Below, in pieces: positions 53,301 to 61,845 of a stretch of DNA of 64,000 bases; positions within the stretch are counted from its first letter, which is position 1; every line of letters starts with the position of its first letter. Source of the DNA: an uncultured Paludibacter sp. (GTDB lineage: Bacteria > Bacteroidota > Bacteroidia > Bacteroidales > Paludibacteraceae); NCBI GenBank assembly GCA_937927845.1, contig CALFXE010000067.1, positions 9,446 through 73,445 on the forward strand. The letters run 5' to 3'. The notes under the pieces are model-generated. The model worked only from the letters and a program-made list of their open reading frames with translations. It searched no databases and was not told the DNA's origin. Position numbers and translations under genes: made by a program.

Positions 53301-53491
53301 GCGATAACGCTTTTTTGTACGGTTTCGGCATTGGCTCCGTTATATACCGTGTTTACATTAATTGTCGGTGGAGCAATGTCGGGAAACTGCTCGATTGGCA
53401 ACTGTGCCAAACCGATTATTCCAACCATGATAATAAATGCAGAAATTACACAAGCCAGAACAGGTTTATCTATAAATGTTTTCAGTTTCAT
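50345..53491 (-). CDS. Hydrophobe/amphiphile RND efflux pump (AcrB/MexB-like)
   Basis: This 1048-residue HAE1-type RND transporter begins MKLKTFIDKPVLACVISAFIIMVG and has the twelve-helix plan. TM4 reads GTVVDNAIVVVEAVQ, so the second Asp of the usual VDDAIVVVEN pair is Asn; the TM10 Lys is kept in LIGLLAKTAILLTEYA. Substrates are probably drugs, detergents or bile-type compounds. It lies 11 nt downstream of the adaptor gene. Confidence 0.92.
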   Translation of the reverse strand: MKLKTFIDKPVLACVISAFIIMVGIIGLAQLPIEQFPDIAPPTINVNTVYNGANAETVQKSVIAPLEEAINGVEDMIYMTSTATNTGNATITVYFKQGSNADMAQVNVQNRVASAQGVLPAEVTRVGITTQKRQTGTLKVISLYSEDGTYDDNFLNNFLKINIIPRLSRIQGVGDVFVMGSEYSMRIWLNPGVMAQHGLIPSDISAILSEQNIEAATGTLGTESDNTFQYTLKYRGRYESAEEFGNLVVRSLPNGQILYLKDVANIELGALSYGFRGEVDGQPGATCIISQTAGSNANEIIKEIDHTLEELSTNFPKGVKVTDLVSTKNFLDASIDNVIWTLIAAVLLVVLVVYVFLQNFRATLIPTIGIIVSLVGTFAFLMVVGFTLNLLTLFALVLVIGTVVDNAIVVVEAVQAKFDEGYKSPYTATVKAMDGISTALITTSLVFMAVFIPVCFMGGTTGTFYTQFGLTMAVAVIISLINALTLSPALCALIMTPHTKAENGQKVSFSSRFHDAFEASYQTLQGKYKRGLAFFVKKRWLSVSLIVVFVVGLFFLLRTTKTGLVPEEDTGAIYINVATSPGSTLDETDRIMNEIDIRIKDIPQIEDYAKVAGYGMLSGNGATNGIFFVRLKAWDERKKKEDHINTVIQQIYAKTVDVKAANVMVFAQPLITGYGNSNGVEMHVQDRRGGTIEELKNHTQAFSRALMACPEIQVAYSTFDTKYPQYMVDVDAALCKKNNVSPSDVLSTLSGYVGGSYSSNLNLYSKLYRVMVQAAPEYRLDMEALNNIYVRTSGGQMSPIGQYLTLTKVYGPESLSRFNMFSSIAVNVMQADGYSSGQAIEAISRTAAQVLPNGYGYEFGGRSREEADSSSATVIIFVICILFVYLILCGMYESVFIPLAIMLSVPFGLAGSFLFARFFGIENNIYMQTGLIMLIGLLAKTAILLTEYASQRRAQGLSIVRAALDAATVRLRPILMTALTMVFGMLPMMFATGAGANGSKALAIGTVGGMLIGTLALLFIVPVLFIVFQKMQERFMPGHDTQDDVNEK

Positions 53492-53502
53492 AATGCCCTC
53501 TT

Positions 53503-54621
53503 TTATTTCGTTTCAGCAGTTTGGATAGGCGTACCTTCACGTAGCAGTCCGGCTCCTTCACTAATAATAATATCGCCCGCACTTAATCCTGATTCCACTA
53601 AATATTCTGTTCCATTATTGAGGCGAAAAGGAATAATCTCTGCTGAAACAGCTTTACCGTCCACTACTTTATAGACATACACTTTATCCTGTATCTCAAA
53701 TGTGGCTGTTTGGGGAATAACAATACAGTTTGTACGTTCAAAAGGAATTACAACTGTTGCGGTACTGCCATTGCGTAGCATACGGGCGGGATTCGCAAAG
53801 CTGGCACGGATACTGATTGCTCCGGTGCGCGTGTCGATAGTACCGCTAACCGCATCTATCTTTCCTTCTACGTCATAAGATTTGCCGTTATTTAATAGCA
53901 TTCTTACCGACGGCATATTCTCTATAACACTCGCTACACTGCCATTTTCGCCAATCATACTAAGTAGTTGATTTTCGGTCATTGAAAAATAGGCATACAT
54001 TTCATCCTCGCTCGATACCATAACCAGCGGTTCTGAAATCGAAGAATTAACCAATGCCCCCACGCGGTAAGGAATCATCCCTGCAATGCCATCTACCGGA
54101 CTTTTCACGACCGTATAAGAAAGATTGTTTCGGGCATTAACCTCATTAGCTTTTGCCTGCGCTAAAGCCGCTTTTGCTTCCAATAAACTGTTTTGAGCAG
54201 TTTGGAGGTCGTATTCTGAAATCACGTTCTCTCTGAAAAGTTCCTGTTTGCTGTCCGCTGTGAGTTGTGCCGTTGCAACCTTTGCCTGTGCGCTGGTAAC
54301 ATTGGCTATTGCGGTCTCGAGGGCTGCTTGATAAGGAAGTTGGTCGATAATAAATAATGATTGTCCCTTTTTTATAGCAGCGCCTTCGTCAATGCGAATT
54401 TCGGTAATAAGACCGCTTACCTGCGGACGAATTTCGACATTCTGTTTACCTCGAATTGAAGCCGAATAACTGGTCGATACAGTAGTATTTGACAATGAGA
54501 TATTCATTGTTTTATATGTTCCAACCGTTGACATTTGTGGCTTTTCCTTGCATCCGGTCAAAAGCACCAAGCCTAAGAACACGTATTGAAAGAACACTCT
54601 GTTATTGCCTATTTCCATCAT
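53503..54621 (-). CDS. RND efflux periplasmic adaptor lipoprotein (AcrA/MexA-like)
   Basis: With the start at MMEIGNNRVFFQ (54621) the lipobox LLTGC sits at a normal distance; longer starts at 54645 and 54720 are open but add residues before the signal. The domains are lipoyl halves (VEIRPQVSGLITEIRIDEGAAIKKG and YTVVKSPVDGIAG), a coiled-coil hairpin and a beta-barrel with ending ILSEGAG-like IIISEGAGLLREG. It is the first gene of the leftward efflux operon and divergent from the AraC regulator. Confidence 0.9.
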   Translation of the reverse strand: MMEIGNNRVFFQYVFLGLVLLTGCKEKPQMSTVGTYKTMNISLSNTTVSTSYSASIRGKQNVEIRPQVSGLITEIRIDEGAAIKKGQSLFIIDQLPYQAALETAIANVTSAQAKVATAQLTADSKQELFRENVISEYDLQTAQNSLLEAKAALAQAKANEVNARNNLSYTVVKSPVDGIAGMIPYRVGALVNSSISEPLVMVSSEDEMYAYFSMTENQLLSMIGENGSVASVIENMPSVRMLLNNGKSYDVEGKIDAVSGTIDTRTGAISIRASFANPARMLRNGSTATVVIPFERTNCIVIPQTATFEIQDKVYVYKVVDGKAVSAEIIPFRLNNGTEYLVESGLSAGDIIISEGAGLLREGTPIQTAETK

Positions 54622-54663
54622 AAATATTTTAAAATTCTTAATCATTCGTATATATTGACGGTG

Positions 54664-54671
54664 CAAAAATA
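54664..54671 (-). promoter_or_regulatory. -7 box of the multidrug efflux operon
   Basis: TATTTTTG on the minus strand, a TAnnTTTG match about 43 nt before the adaptor start at 54621 (19 nt before the alternative start at 54645). Confidence 0.5.
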
Positions 54672-54790
54672 TTGAGATGATATACACTATAAAAGAGCAA
54701 AAGGACAAATAATTGTACATTATTTCTTATTCGTATTGCAAAATAGGAAAATATGCACTTTATTTGTCTTTTAAATTAAGATATATCCAA

Positions 54791-55654
54791 ATGATGAAAG
54801 ACAGAATAGATATTTTAAACTGGCGACAAAGGTTATTAGATAGTCATGTCGATTCGATAGGCCAGGATTTTATTTTAATGGAACAAATACATACTTTAGC
54901 TATTGATTATCCATTCAGAATTGATGTAACAAGCGCTATTATTGTCTTAAAAGGAAGTATAAAGCGCAAAATAGACCTTATACCTTACACTATTAAAGCT
55001 CCATGTATGGTTATCATGCTTGCTGAACAAATATTAGAACATGAATATATAAGTGATGATTTTGATGCAAGATTGATTATTATGTCAAAGCGTTTTACCG
55101 AAAGCCTGAATATAGAAGAACGTTTTCCTGCTTTTTTATCTATTCGCGAAAATCCAGTCATTCCGCTGACCGATAGAGAGTTGGGCGCTATGATGAAATA
55201 CTATGATATGATGCTGGAAATCACACGTACTACGAATAACCCTAACCGCTTAGAGATTGCTCGTAATTTAACCAGAGCATTTTTTTACGGAGCAGGACAT
55301 TATCTTCATAAAATTCCCGCTGATAAAGAAAAGTCAAAACAGGAAATATTAGTTGATAATTTTAGAAAACTACTTCAAGATCATTACAAAGAACATCGCG
55401 ATATTGGTTTTTATTCCGATAAATTATGCCTAACATCGAAGTATATGTCCACTGTAATAAAGGAAACCAGCGGAATATCAGCAGGTGAATGGATTGACAA
55501 TCGGGTAATTTTGGAAGCGAAAGCTCTTCTCAAATCAACCAATATGACTATACAGCAAATTAGTGATGGGTTAAACTTTTCAACTCAATCAATGTTCGGA
55601 AGATATTTCAAACGAATTGTTGGTGTATCACCAAAAGAGTATAGGCGAAAGTAA
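54791..55654 (+). CDS. AraC-family transcriptional regulator
   Basis: Starting at MMKDRIDILNWRQ (54791; an upstream extension to 54713 overlaps the divergent promoter) gives about 287 residues. The C-terminal 100 residues hold two HTH motifs (FYSDKLCLTSKYMSTVIKETSG and MTIQQISDGLNFSTQSMFGRYFKRIVGVSPKEYRRK), the XylS/AraC DNA-binding domain. The N-terminal part is a cupin-like ligand domain. It is divergent from the efflux operon and probably its activator. Confidence 0.88.
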   Translation: MMKDRIDILNWRQRLLDSHVDSIGQDFILMEQIHTLAIDYPFRIDVTSAIIVLKGSIKRKIDLIPYTIKAPCMVIMLAEQILEHEYISDDFDARLIIMSKRFTESLNIEERFPAFLSIRENPVIPLTDRELGAMMKYYDMMLEITRTTNNPNRLEIARNLTRAFFYGAGHYLHKIPADKEKSKQEILVDNFRKLLQDHYKEHRDIGFYSDKLCLTSKYMSTVIKETSGISAGEWIDNRVILEAKALLKSTNMTIQQISDGLNFSTQSMFGRYFKRIVGVSPKEYRRK

Positions 55655-55721
55655 GAAAAGATATAGCCAAATGCAACCTTTGCCAATTTATCAATGGTAA
55701 ACTGATAATTTGATGCACGAT

Positions 55722-56417
55722 TCATTTCAATATGTTTAAGGTTTCAATAGATGTGCTGAATATTGTTAATAATATCAGATACAATAAGATAAGTATCGTT
55801 AATAACCGTGTTTGTTTTTGAGAAAATACCGTTATGGTATAGCTGCCATTTTTTACCGCTATTTTTTCTGATGTGTACCTATAAGCACTATAAACCAGAT
55901 AACCAATCAACAATCCCGAAATCATTCCTCCAAGTATATCAGAAACAAAATGCACACCTAAGTATATCCGTGAATAAGCTACTATGAAAGCCCATAAAAA
56001 CACAACGCTTGTATAGAATTTATTTTTGAATAACAGAGACGAGAATATAGCAAATCCAAAACTATTGGTGGCATGCCCTGAAATAAAGCCATACTTTCCT
56101 CCTGTATAGCCAAAGAGTGTTCTGACATGCTCCATAATTCCGGGATAATGAGTTGGGCGTGGCCGGGCAACAAGCGGTTTTATCAAATGGCTTGAAAACT
56201 GATCGCAAAGAACAAAAAGCAATGTAATTGCCAATAATACAGGAATCCATTGCTTCCATGATTTTTTATACACAATGCCCAGTATTATCAACATGCCGAT
56301 AGGAAGCCATATTTTTATAGAAGAAAAACTCCACATCACAGAGTCCAAGAAATAAGTATGTGAACCGTTGATCAGAAAAAACAATTTTTCTTCACCGGGA
56401 ATTAATTTATCTGTCAT
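55722..56417 (-). CDS. PAP2-family membrane phosphatase
   Basis: This 231-residue protein has about five or six membrane helices and the full catalytic signature KPLVARPRP, ISGHATNSF and SRIYLGVHFVSDI. It resembles undecaprenyl pyrophosphate or lipid A phosphatases of the BacA-independent PgpB/LpxE type. Unlike the other two PAP2 proteins here, it has no N-terminal periplasmic extension. Substrate unknown. Confidence 0.85.
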   Translation of the reverse strand: MTDKLIPGEEKLFFLINGSHTYFLDSVMWSFSSIKIWLPIGMLIILGIVYKKSWKQWIPVLLAITLLFVLCDQFSSHLIKPLVARPRPTHYPGIMEHVRTLFGYTGGKYGFISGHATNSFGFAIFSSLLFKNKFYTSVVFLWAFIVAYSRIYLGVHFVSDILGGMISGLLIGYLVYSAYRYTSEKIAVKNGSYTITVFSQKQTRLLTILILLYLILLTIFSTSIETLNILK

Positions 56418-56441
56418 AATACTGTTTGGAAAAAATACTTA

Positions 56442-56449
56442 CAAATGTA
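56442..56449 (-). promoter_or_regulatory. -7 box of the PAP2 gene
   Basis: TACATTTG on the minus strand, 24 nt before the start at 56417; no clear -33. Confidence 0.45.
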
Positions 56450-56510
56450 AAGGGGTGATTTCGAAGATATTTTGAATTTTATATGTTATGATTTAATATT
56501 TATATGGTAA

Positions 56511-56868
56511 CTACCAGATGGATATTAACAGACAGCCTGTATCATCCCCTTTTTTCATGGTTGAATAGTCCAAAGTGCGAGCGTAATAAACAACAGTCAT
56601 CATATCATATACGCAACCCAAAGTGGGTATAACAGTATCATGTCGTAGTTTAACATTTCGGGTTAATTTGGCATGTACACTCGTTTTGCCTGCCTGATAA
56701 CTGTAGGTTATAAATTCCTGTGTATGGTCATCTCCCTCGTGGGCGTATTTCGTATAAGCAAGCGGTTCAAGTTTTTTGCTCATATAACAATACATTGTAT
56801 CTGAAAGAGTGAATACAGAACATGAAACACACTGTAAAACAAAAAAGTATCTGTAATTCTCTTTTCAT
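56511..56868 (-). pseudogene. Frameshifted and truncated DUF3108-type periplasmic protein
   Basis: A signal-peptide-like start (ATG 56868: MKRELQILFCF, then TVCFMFC) is in a different frame from the conserved body, which reads LSDTMYCYMSKKLEPLAYTK and then IPTLGCVYDMMTVVYYARTLDYS, a DUF3108-like pattern. The body ends abruptly at LLISIW, well short of the family length. One frameshift near 56800 and a 3' deletion explain this. It sits 2 nt after the downstream PAP2 gene on the same strand. Confidence 0.65.
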
Positions 56869-56870
56869 AA

Positions 56871-57779
56871 TTAAAATGTATATGCTAATCCAACGCCGTA
56901 ATTATCTACTCCAATAGTTGGTGCAATCACTAAACTGCTTTTTTTATCTTTTATCCCGAACGTATTATGAAATACGGGTAATAACAGATAGCCCAGTTCC
57001 GCACTTAATATGCCTATTCCCGCTCCGGAAACGACATCACTTATCCAATGCTTTTTATTAATAACCCGTAAAGTCCCCGTAGTCGCCGCAACGGTATATC
57101 CTGCAACACCAATCCACGGCGAGGTGTCCCTATACTCTTTAAACAAGATATGAGCATCTACAAAGGCAGTTGCTGTATGGCCGGAAGGGAAAGAGTTATT
57201 ATTTGAACCATCGGGGCGTTCTATATTGATGGTACTTTTCATGGTTTGTACAGTCGCACACATAATTAGGTAGGATGTTGCCATGACGATTGTTCTGTCC
57301 CTGAAATTATGTTTTGCTTTTATTCCACAAAAGTCAAGTCCATAAACCGCAACTGCAGGAGCAAATTGCATATAATCATCAAGCCTGATACGGGCCGTAT
57401 AATGCTCGGTTATTTCATGGTGGGTACTGTAATCCAGTTCTTTTAGCCTTTCACTTCCTTGAGCCATGATTCCATACGAAATCATGGCAGTAGGAATGAT
57501 AAATTTTGAATAGGATGAATTAAATATATTCTTTTTACGGGGTATCCTGTCTAATTCAAAAGTCATCGGACTTTCATTTGTATAAAAGTGATTTTTCATA
57601 TCTTCATTCTCCCGGAAATCAGAAATAACCGGATTAACTGTTTTATATGAAGGACGCAGGGAATCTTTTAGTATCACGGGTAAGGTTGGCAAAACCACTT
57701 TTATTGTATCTGTACTTTGTGCATGAATGCCTAAAACTGTTGCTAATGCAAACAATATAGCCACAAATAAATATCTCAT
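56871..57779 (-). CDS. PAP2-family phosphatase, paralogue of 20130-20924
   Basis: This 302-residue protein has a signal peptide (ending GIHAQS), a periplasmic lead and a PAP2 domain with KSTINIERP, PSGHTA and RVINKKHWISDV. It shares with the 20130 protein the phrases HNFRDRTI.(L/M)A and ITEHYTARIRLDDYMQFAPA-like segments and a barrel-like C-terminal strand, so both belong to one PAP2/outer-membrane-associated subfamily. Probably acts on lipid A or polyprenyl phosphates. Confidence 0.85.
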   Translation of the reverse strand: MRYLFVAILFALATVLGIHAQSTDTIKVVLPTLPVILKDSLRPSYKTVNPVISDFRENEDMKNHFYTNESPMTFELDRIPRKKNIFNSSYSKFIIPTAMISYGIMAQGSERLKELDYSTHHEITEHYTARIRLDDYMQFAPAVAVYGLDFCGIKAKHNFRDRTIVMATSYLIMCATVQTMKSTINIERPDGSNNNSFPSGHTATAFVDAHILFKEYRDTSPWIGVAGYTVAATTGTLRVINKKHWISDVVSGAGIGILSAELGYLLLPVFHNTFGIKDKKSSLVIAPTIGVDNYGVGLAYTF

Positions 57780-57928
57780 ATGCTAATTGATAGAAGTTAT
57801 GAAACACAAAAAAAGGGGGTGATTTAGCAGAAATTCTGAATTTTAACGACAACGAGAAAATTAAATATTATTACATTCAATTTTTCTACAAATTCCTATA
57901 ACAACTTTGTGCTCAAAAAATCAGAAGT

Positions 57929-60340
57929 ATGAATAGAATATTACTGGTAGTCATTTTGGGGTTGGCTACCTTGAATTGTTTTGCACAAAATACAGTTGTC
58001 TCAGGACAGGTTATTGATGAAAAAGGCAAAGAGACAATTCCATACGTAACTGTATCAATAGTTGCCGAAGGAGAAAACGATATAATTACCGGCACGGTAA
58101 CCGACGATAAAGGACGCTTTGTTGTATCTGGCTTACAAAAAGGTGATTATAACTTGAATTTTTCATATCTGGGTTATGAAAAGAAAGTGGTTAAGTTATT
58201 AATCGGCGAATTAAATTCTACCTACAATCTGGGTAAAATCGGACTAATTGAATCCATGACCAAGTTGGATGAAGTACAAATAATAGGACAACGGGCGGTT
58301 GTAAGCCAGAGTTTAGATAAAAAGTCTTTTGATATAGACAATAATATTTCCCAGTCGGGCGGTTCGATACTGGATGCAATGGGAAACCTGCCCGGAGTGT
58401 CGGTCAACCAGGAAGGAAAAGTTCTATTGAGGGGAAGTGATAAGGTTGCCGTGTTGGTTGATGGCAAGCAATCAGCGCTTACCGGGTTTGGAAATCAAAA
58501 AGGACTTGATAATATTCCGGTATCCAATATAGAAAGAATTGAAATCATTAATAATCCATCCGCAAAATACGATGCTTCGGGAATGGCCGGTATCATTAAT
58601 ATTATTTATAAAAAGGAAGTTCAGTCAGGTTTTAACGGTGACGCGGGTTTATCATTTGGTTTGGGAGCATTAACAAAACGAAAAAAGGATTATCCGTCAT
58701 CTTTAGGAAGTTATCATTTAAACCCCAAGATTATCCCGTCGCTGAATCTCAATTATAAATCATCAAAGGTGAATATCTTTCTGCAAACAGAGTTAATGCA
58801 GCTAAGGGGCTTACCCAACAACGAATTTACCACCCGTAACTACACGGATGGAAAAACAATTCTTTCACAAATTCCTGAAAACAGGACACAAACGCACTAT
58901 CTCGTGAAAGGTGGGCTGGATTGGTTTTTAGATGAAAGGAATACCTTTACCATATCCGGTATGTACGATTACGAACATCATTTGGATAAAGCTGATGTCT
59001 GTTTCTTCGATCAAAATATGGAGCCGGGACGAACATGGCAATGGGATGAACACGAGAATACGGGACTGGCGAATATTTCCGGTATTTACAAACATAAATT
59101 TATAAATCCCGGACAGAACCTTCATGCGACACTCCAATATACACGCGGATGGGAAAACGAAAAATATCGTCTAAGAGAAATATCAAAGGAACGTATCGGA
59201 GCCGACACAACCCATGTGATAGCAAAGGAACACATAACTCAATTAACAATAGACTATATACACCCTTTTTCAAGCGGTCGGATAGAAGCCGGAGCTAAAG
59301 GACAGATAAGACGTTTGCCTGTAACGTATGATGTCTATAAAGGCGAGAAATCAGTCATATATCCCGGATTGGGAGACTGGTCGGATTGGGGTGAAGATGT
59401 GGCAGCTTTATATGCCAACTGGGTTTGGGAAAAGTCTAAAATAGATATGGAAATCGGTTTACGGATGGAATATACGCACATTTTCTACGATATAGCACCG
59501 GAAAATATCTATTATCCGTCTAATGATGATTACAATTATTGGAAACTGTACCCTAATATTCGCCTTACGTGGAAGATTAACCATAACAACCGCTTATCTG
59601 TTTTCTACAATCACCGCATTGACAGACCCAGTGAAGCCGAATTAAGGATATTCCCAAAGTATGACGATCCGGAATTGCTGAAAGTGGGGAATCCATATCT
59701 CCGTCCTCAATACACACATAATTTTGAGTTGGCTTATAAATACCTGTGGAACACAGGATCGGTTTTCCTTTCAGGGTATCATAAAATTATCAACGACCCG
59801 TATTCGCGTATCTATGCTATCGACAAACATAGCACTACCTACAACATCATTAATAAAGTGTATGAGAATACAGGGAAAAATCAAAATACCGGAATGGAAC
59901 TTATCTTGGAACAAAAGATTACTAAGGATTGGAAAGTGTCAGGTAGTTTTAATTTTTTCCACAATCAGATTTCGGCTTATGATGGTATCCTGTATTTTCC
60001 CTATGAACGACCTTTCAGCATCACAAAGAGCGATAATAATACCTGGTACGCTAAAATCAATAGCCAGTACAATATAGGACGGAGCAGCCATATACAGCTT
60101 TCCGGCGTATATTTCGCTCCGATGAACATACCACAGGGCAACCGTTCCGAACGTTGGGGCATTGACTTGGGGTACAAAAAGTCATTCTTTGATGATAAAA
60201 TGGAATTGGTTATATCCATGAAGGATATTCTCAATACAATGGGTATCAAGGAAACAGTACACAACGAAGGTTTTGAAGCCGTCTATCAGAATTATTATGA
60301 AACACAGGTGTTGAATGTAGGTATGAAAGTGAAATTTTAA
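57929..60340 (+). CDS. TonB-dependent receptor-like outer-membrane protein (CarboxypepD_reg, OMP_b-brl_3)
   Basis: This 803-residue protein has a signal peptide (ending NCFAQN), a carboxypeptidase-regulatory-like domain (about 22-105, VVSGQVIDEKGKETIPYVTVSIV), a plug (about 115-225, LDAMGNLPGVSVNQEGKVLLRG) and a long beta-barrel ending NVGMKVKF. No STN domain is present, so it is not expected to signal to a sigma factor. Substrate unknown. The divergent PAP2 gene starts 149 nt away. A CAACTTTG box (one base off consensus) lies about 25 nt upstream. Confidence 0.85.
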   Translation: MNRILLVVILGLATLNCFAQNTVVSGQVIDEKGKETIPYVTVSIVAEGENDIITGTVTDDKGRFVVSGLQKGDYNLNFSYLGYEKKVVKLLIGELNSTYNLGKIGLIESMTKLDEVQIIGQRAVVSQSLDKKSFDIDNNISQSGGSILDAMGNLPGVSVNQEGKVLLRGSDKVAVLVDGKQSALTGFGNQKGLDNIPVSNIERIEIINNPSAKYDASGMAGIINIIYKKEVQSGFNGDAGLSFGLGALTKRKKDYPSSLGSYHLNPKIIPSLNLNYKSSKVNIFLQTELMQLRGLPNNEFTTRNYTDGKTILSQIPENRTQTHYLVKGGLDWFLDERNTFTISGMYDYEHHLDKADVCFFDQNMEPGRTWQWDEHENTGLANISGIYKHKFINPGQNLHATLQYTRGWENEKYRLREISKERIGADTTHVIAKEHITQLTIDYIHPFSSGRIEAGAKGQIRRLPVTYDVYKGEKSVIYPGLGDWSDWGEDVAALYANWVWEKSKIDMEIGLRMEYTHIFYDIAPENIYYPSNDDYNYWKLYPNIRLTWKINHNNRLSVFYNHRIDRPSEAELRIFPKYDDPELLKVGNPYLRPQYTHNFELAYKYLWNTGSVFLSGYHKIINDPYSRIYAIDKHSTTYNIINKVYENTGKNQNTGMELILEQKITKDWKVSGSFNFFHNQISAYDGILYFPYERPFSITKSDNNTWYAKINSQYNIGRSSHIQLSGVYFAPMNIPQGNRSERWGIDLGYKKSFFDDKMELVISMKDILNTMGIKETVHNEGFEAVYQNYYETQVLNVGMKVKF

Positions 60341-60371
60341 GTGTATTTGCTTCATTATCAAATATGTATAT

Positions 60372-60794
60372 ATGTGGAAATATTATGCTATATTATCAGC
60401 TATATTCGCTTCTTTAACAGCCATTTTTGCCAAGATAGGTATTAAGAATGTCGATTCTAATCTGGCAACCGCTATTCGTACCTGTGTCATACTCCTTATT
60501 ACGTGGGGCATTGTATTCTTCAGCAACAGTATCAATGGAGTAAAAGAACTCACAAAAATAAATTGGTTATTCCTTATCCTTTCAGGGGGAGCAACGGGGT
60601 TATCGTGGCTTTTTTATTTCAAAGCGCTACAATTAGGGGATGCTTCAAAAGTTGCACCGATTGATAAACTAAGTGTAATTTTTACTATATTTCTTTCGTT
60701 TATTATATTAAAGGAAAGTGTCAGTTGGAAAGTCCTATTGGGTGGTTTGCTAATCACTTGCGGCTCTCTGGTCATACTAATGGACAAACAATAA
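60372..60794 (+). CDS. EamA/DMT-family small membrane transporter
   Basis: This 140-residue protein has five predicted helices and a single EamA module (WKYYAILSAIFASLTAIFAKIGIKNVDSNLATAIRT; SGGATGLSWLFYFKALQLGDASKVAPIDKLSV). Half-size DMT proteins work as dimers. Substrate unknown. It precedes the truncated response regulator by 11 nt. Confidence 0.85.
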   Translation: MWKYYAILSAIFASLTAIFAKIGIKNVDSNLATAIRTCVILLITWGIVFFSNSINGVKELTKINWLFLILSGGATGLSWLFYFKALQLGDASKVAPIDKLSVIFTIFLSFIILKESVSWKVLLGGLLITCGSLVILMDKQ

Positions 60795-60805
60795 TACTTA
60801 TTCCT

Positions 60806-61072
60806 ATGAAAATATTAATTATAGAAGACGAACGAGAACTCTCAACCAACATCGTAAAATATCTCTCTACGGATAATTATGTATGTGAGCAAGCCTTTAC
60901 GTTTCAAGATGCAGTAGATAAAATAGCTCTTTACAGCTATGACTGTATTCTGTTGGACTTAAACCTGCCGGGTGGTGATGACCTGAAAATTTTCGAAGAA
61001 ATAAAAAAGCGCAATATTGAAAGCGGCATTATAATCATTTCTGCCAGAGGCTCATTAGATGATAAGACATAA
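60806..61072 (+). pseudogene. Response regulator, truncated after most of the receiver domain
   Basis: The sequence starts MKILIIEDERELSTNI with the acidic pair and continues to the phospho-acceptor Asp in DCILLDLNLPGGDD (about Asp52) and the conserved IIIISARGSLDDK, then stops after one unrelated codon. OmpR-type regulators continue with the last receiver strand and a winged helix; both are missing. The break is at about 61066/61067, where hsdR sequence begins. No partner histidine kinase remains. Confidence 0.85.
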
Positions 61073-61761
61073 ACGATCCTGCAGCTATCGAAGCATTCAA
61101 AGATACTTATTATGTGACAGATGAGGATATTGCTACGATGCAAGAGATAAAATTGTTGCCAGATCGAACTGTTCAGGATTATCGGTCAACATATAATGAC
61201 ATACGTGATTGGTTGAGACGAGAGAAAAGCGGCAAAGAAGCGGAAGAATCAACAATTGACTGGGATGATGTAGTCTTTGAAGTAGACCTGCTTAAATCTC
61301 AAGAAATAAACCTTGATTATATTCTTGAGCTTATTTTTGAGCATAATAAAAAGACCAAAGACAAAATTGCATTGATAGAAGAAATACGTAGGATTATTCG
61401 TGCAAGTATTGGAAATAGGGCAAAAGAGAGCTTGGTTGTTGATTTTATTAACAATACAAACCTTGATATCATTCAAGATAAAGCAAATATCACAGATTCA
61501 TTCTTCGAATATGCCCAACGCAAACAAAAAGAAGAGGCAGAGCAATTAATTACAGAAGAACGTTTGAATGAGGACGCGGCAAAGCGTTATATCATAGTTT
61601 CTTTAAAGCGGGAATTTGCAAGTGAAAACGGAACGGAGCTAAATGCCATCTTACCTAAGATGAGTCCATTGAATCCTCAGTATCTGACTAAAAAACAGAG
61701 CGTCTTTCAAAAGATATCAACGTTTGTTGAGAAGTTTAAAGGTGTGGGAGGACAACTTTAA
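61067..61761 (+). pseudogene. C-terminal fragment of a type I restriction HsdR
   Basis: From the junction, the frame reads DINDPAAIEAFKDTYYVTDEDIATMQEIK and continues 230 residues to FVEKFKGVGGQL, matching the C-terminal helical domain of EcoR124-type HsdR. The ATPase and nuclease parts are absent. It is not related in frame or subtype to the intact hsdR at 39724. A GTG at 61114 could start translation of a stub. Confidence 0.8.
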
Positions 61762-61845
61762 GTGCAGACCGGTGGCGTCAGTCAGACTGATAGGTGTTGT
61801 CCCAGAAGCTTTTCTCCCGCTTTGCTGTTCGCCTTAGTCAATGTT

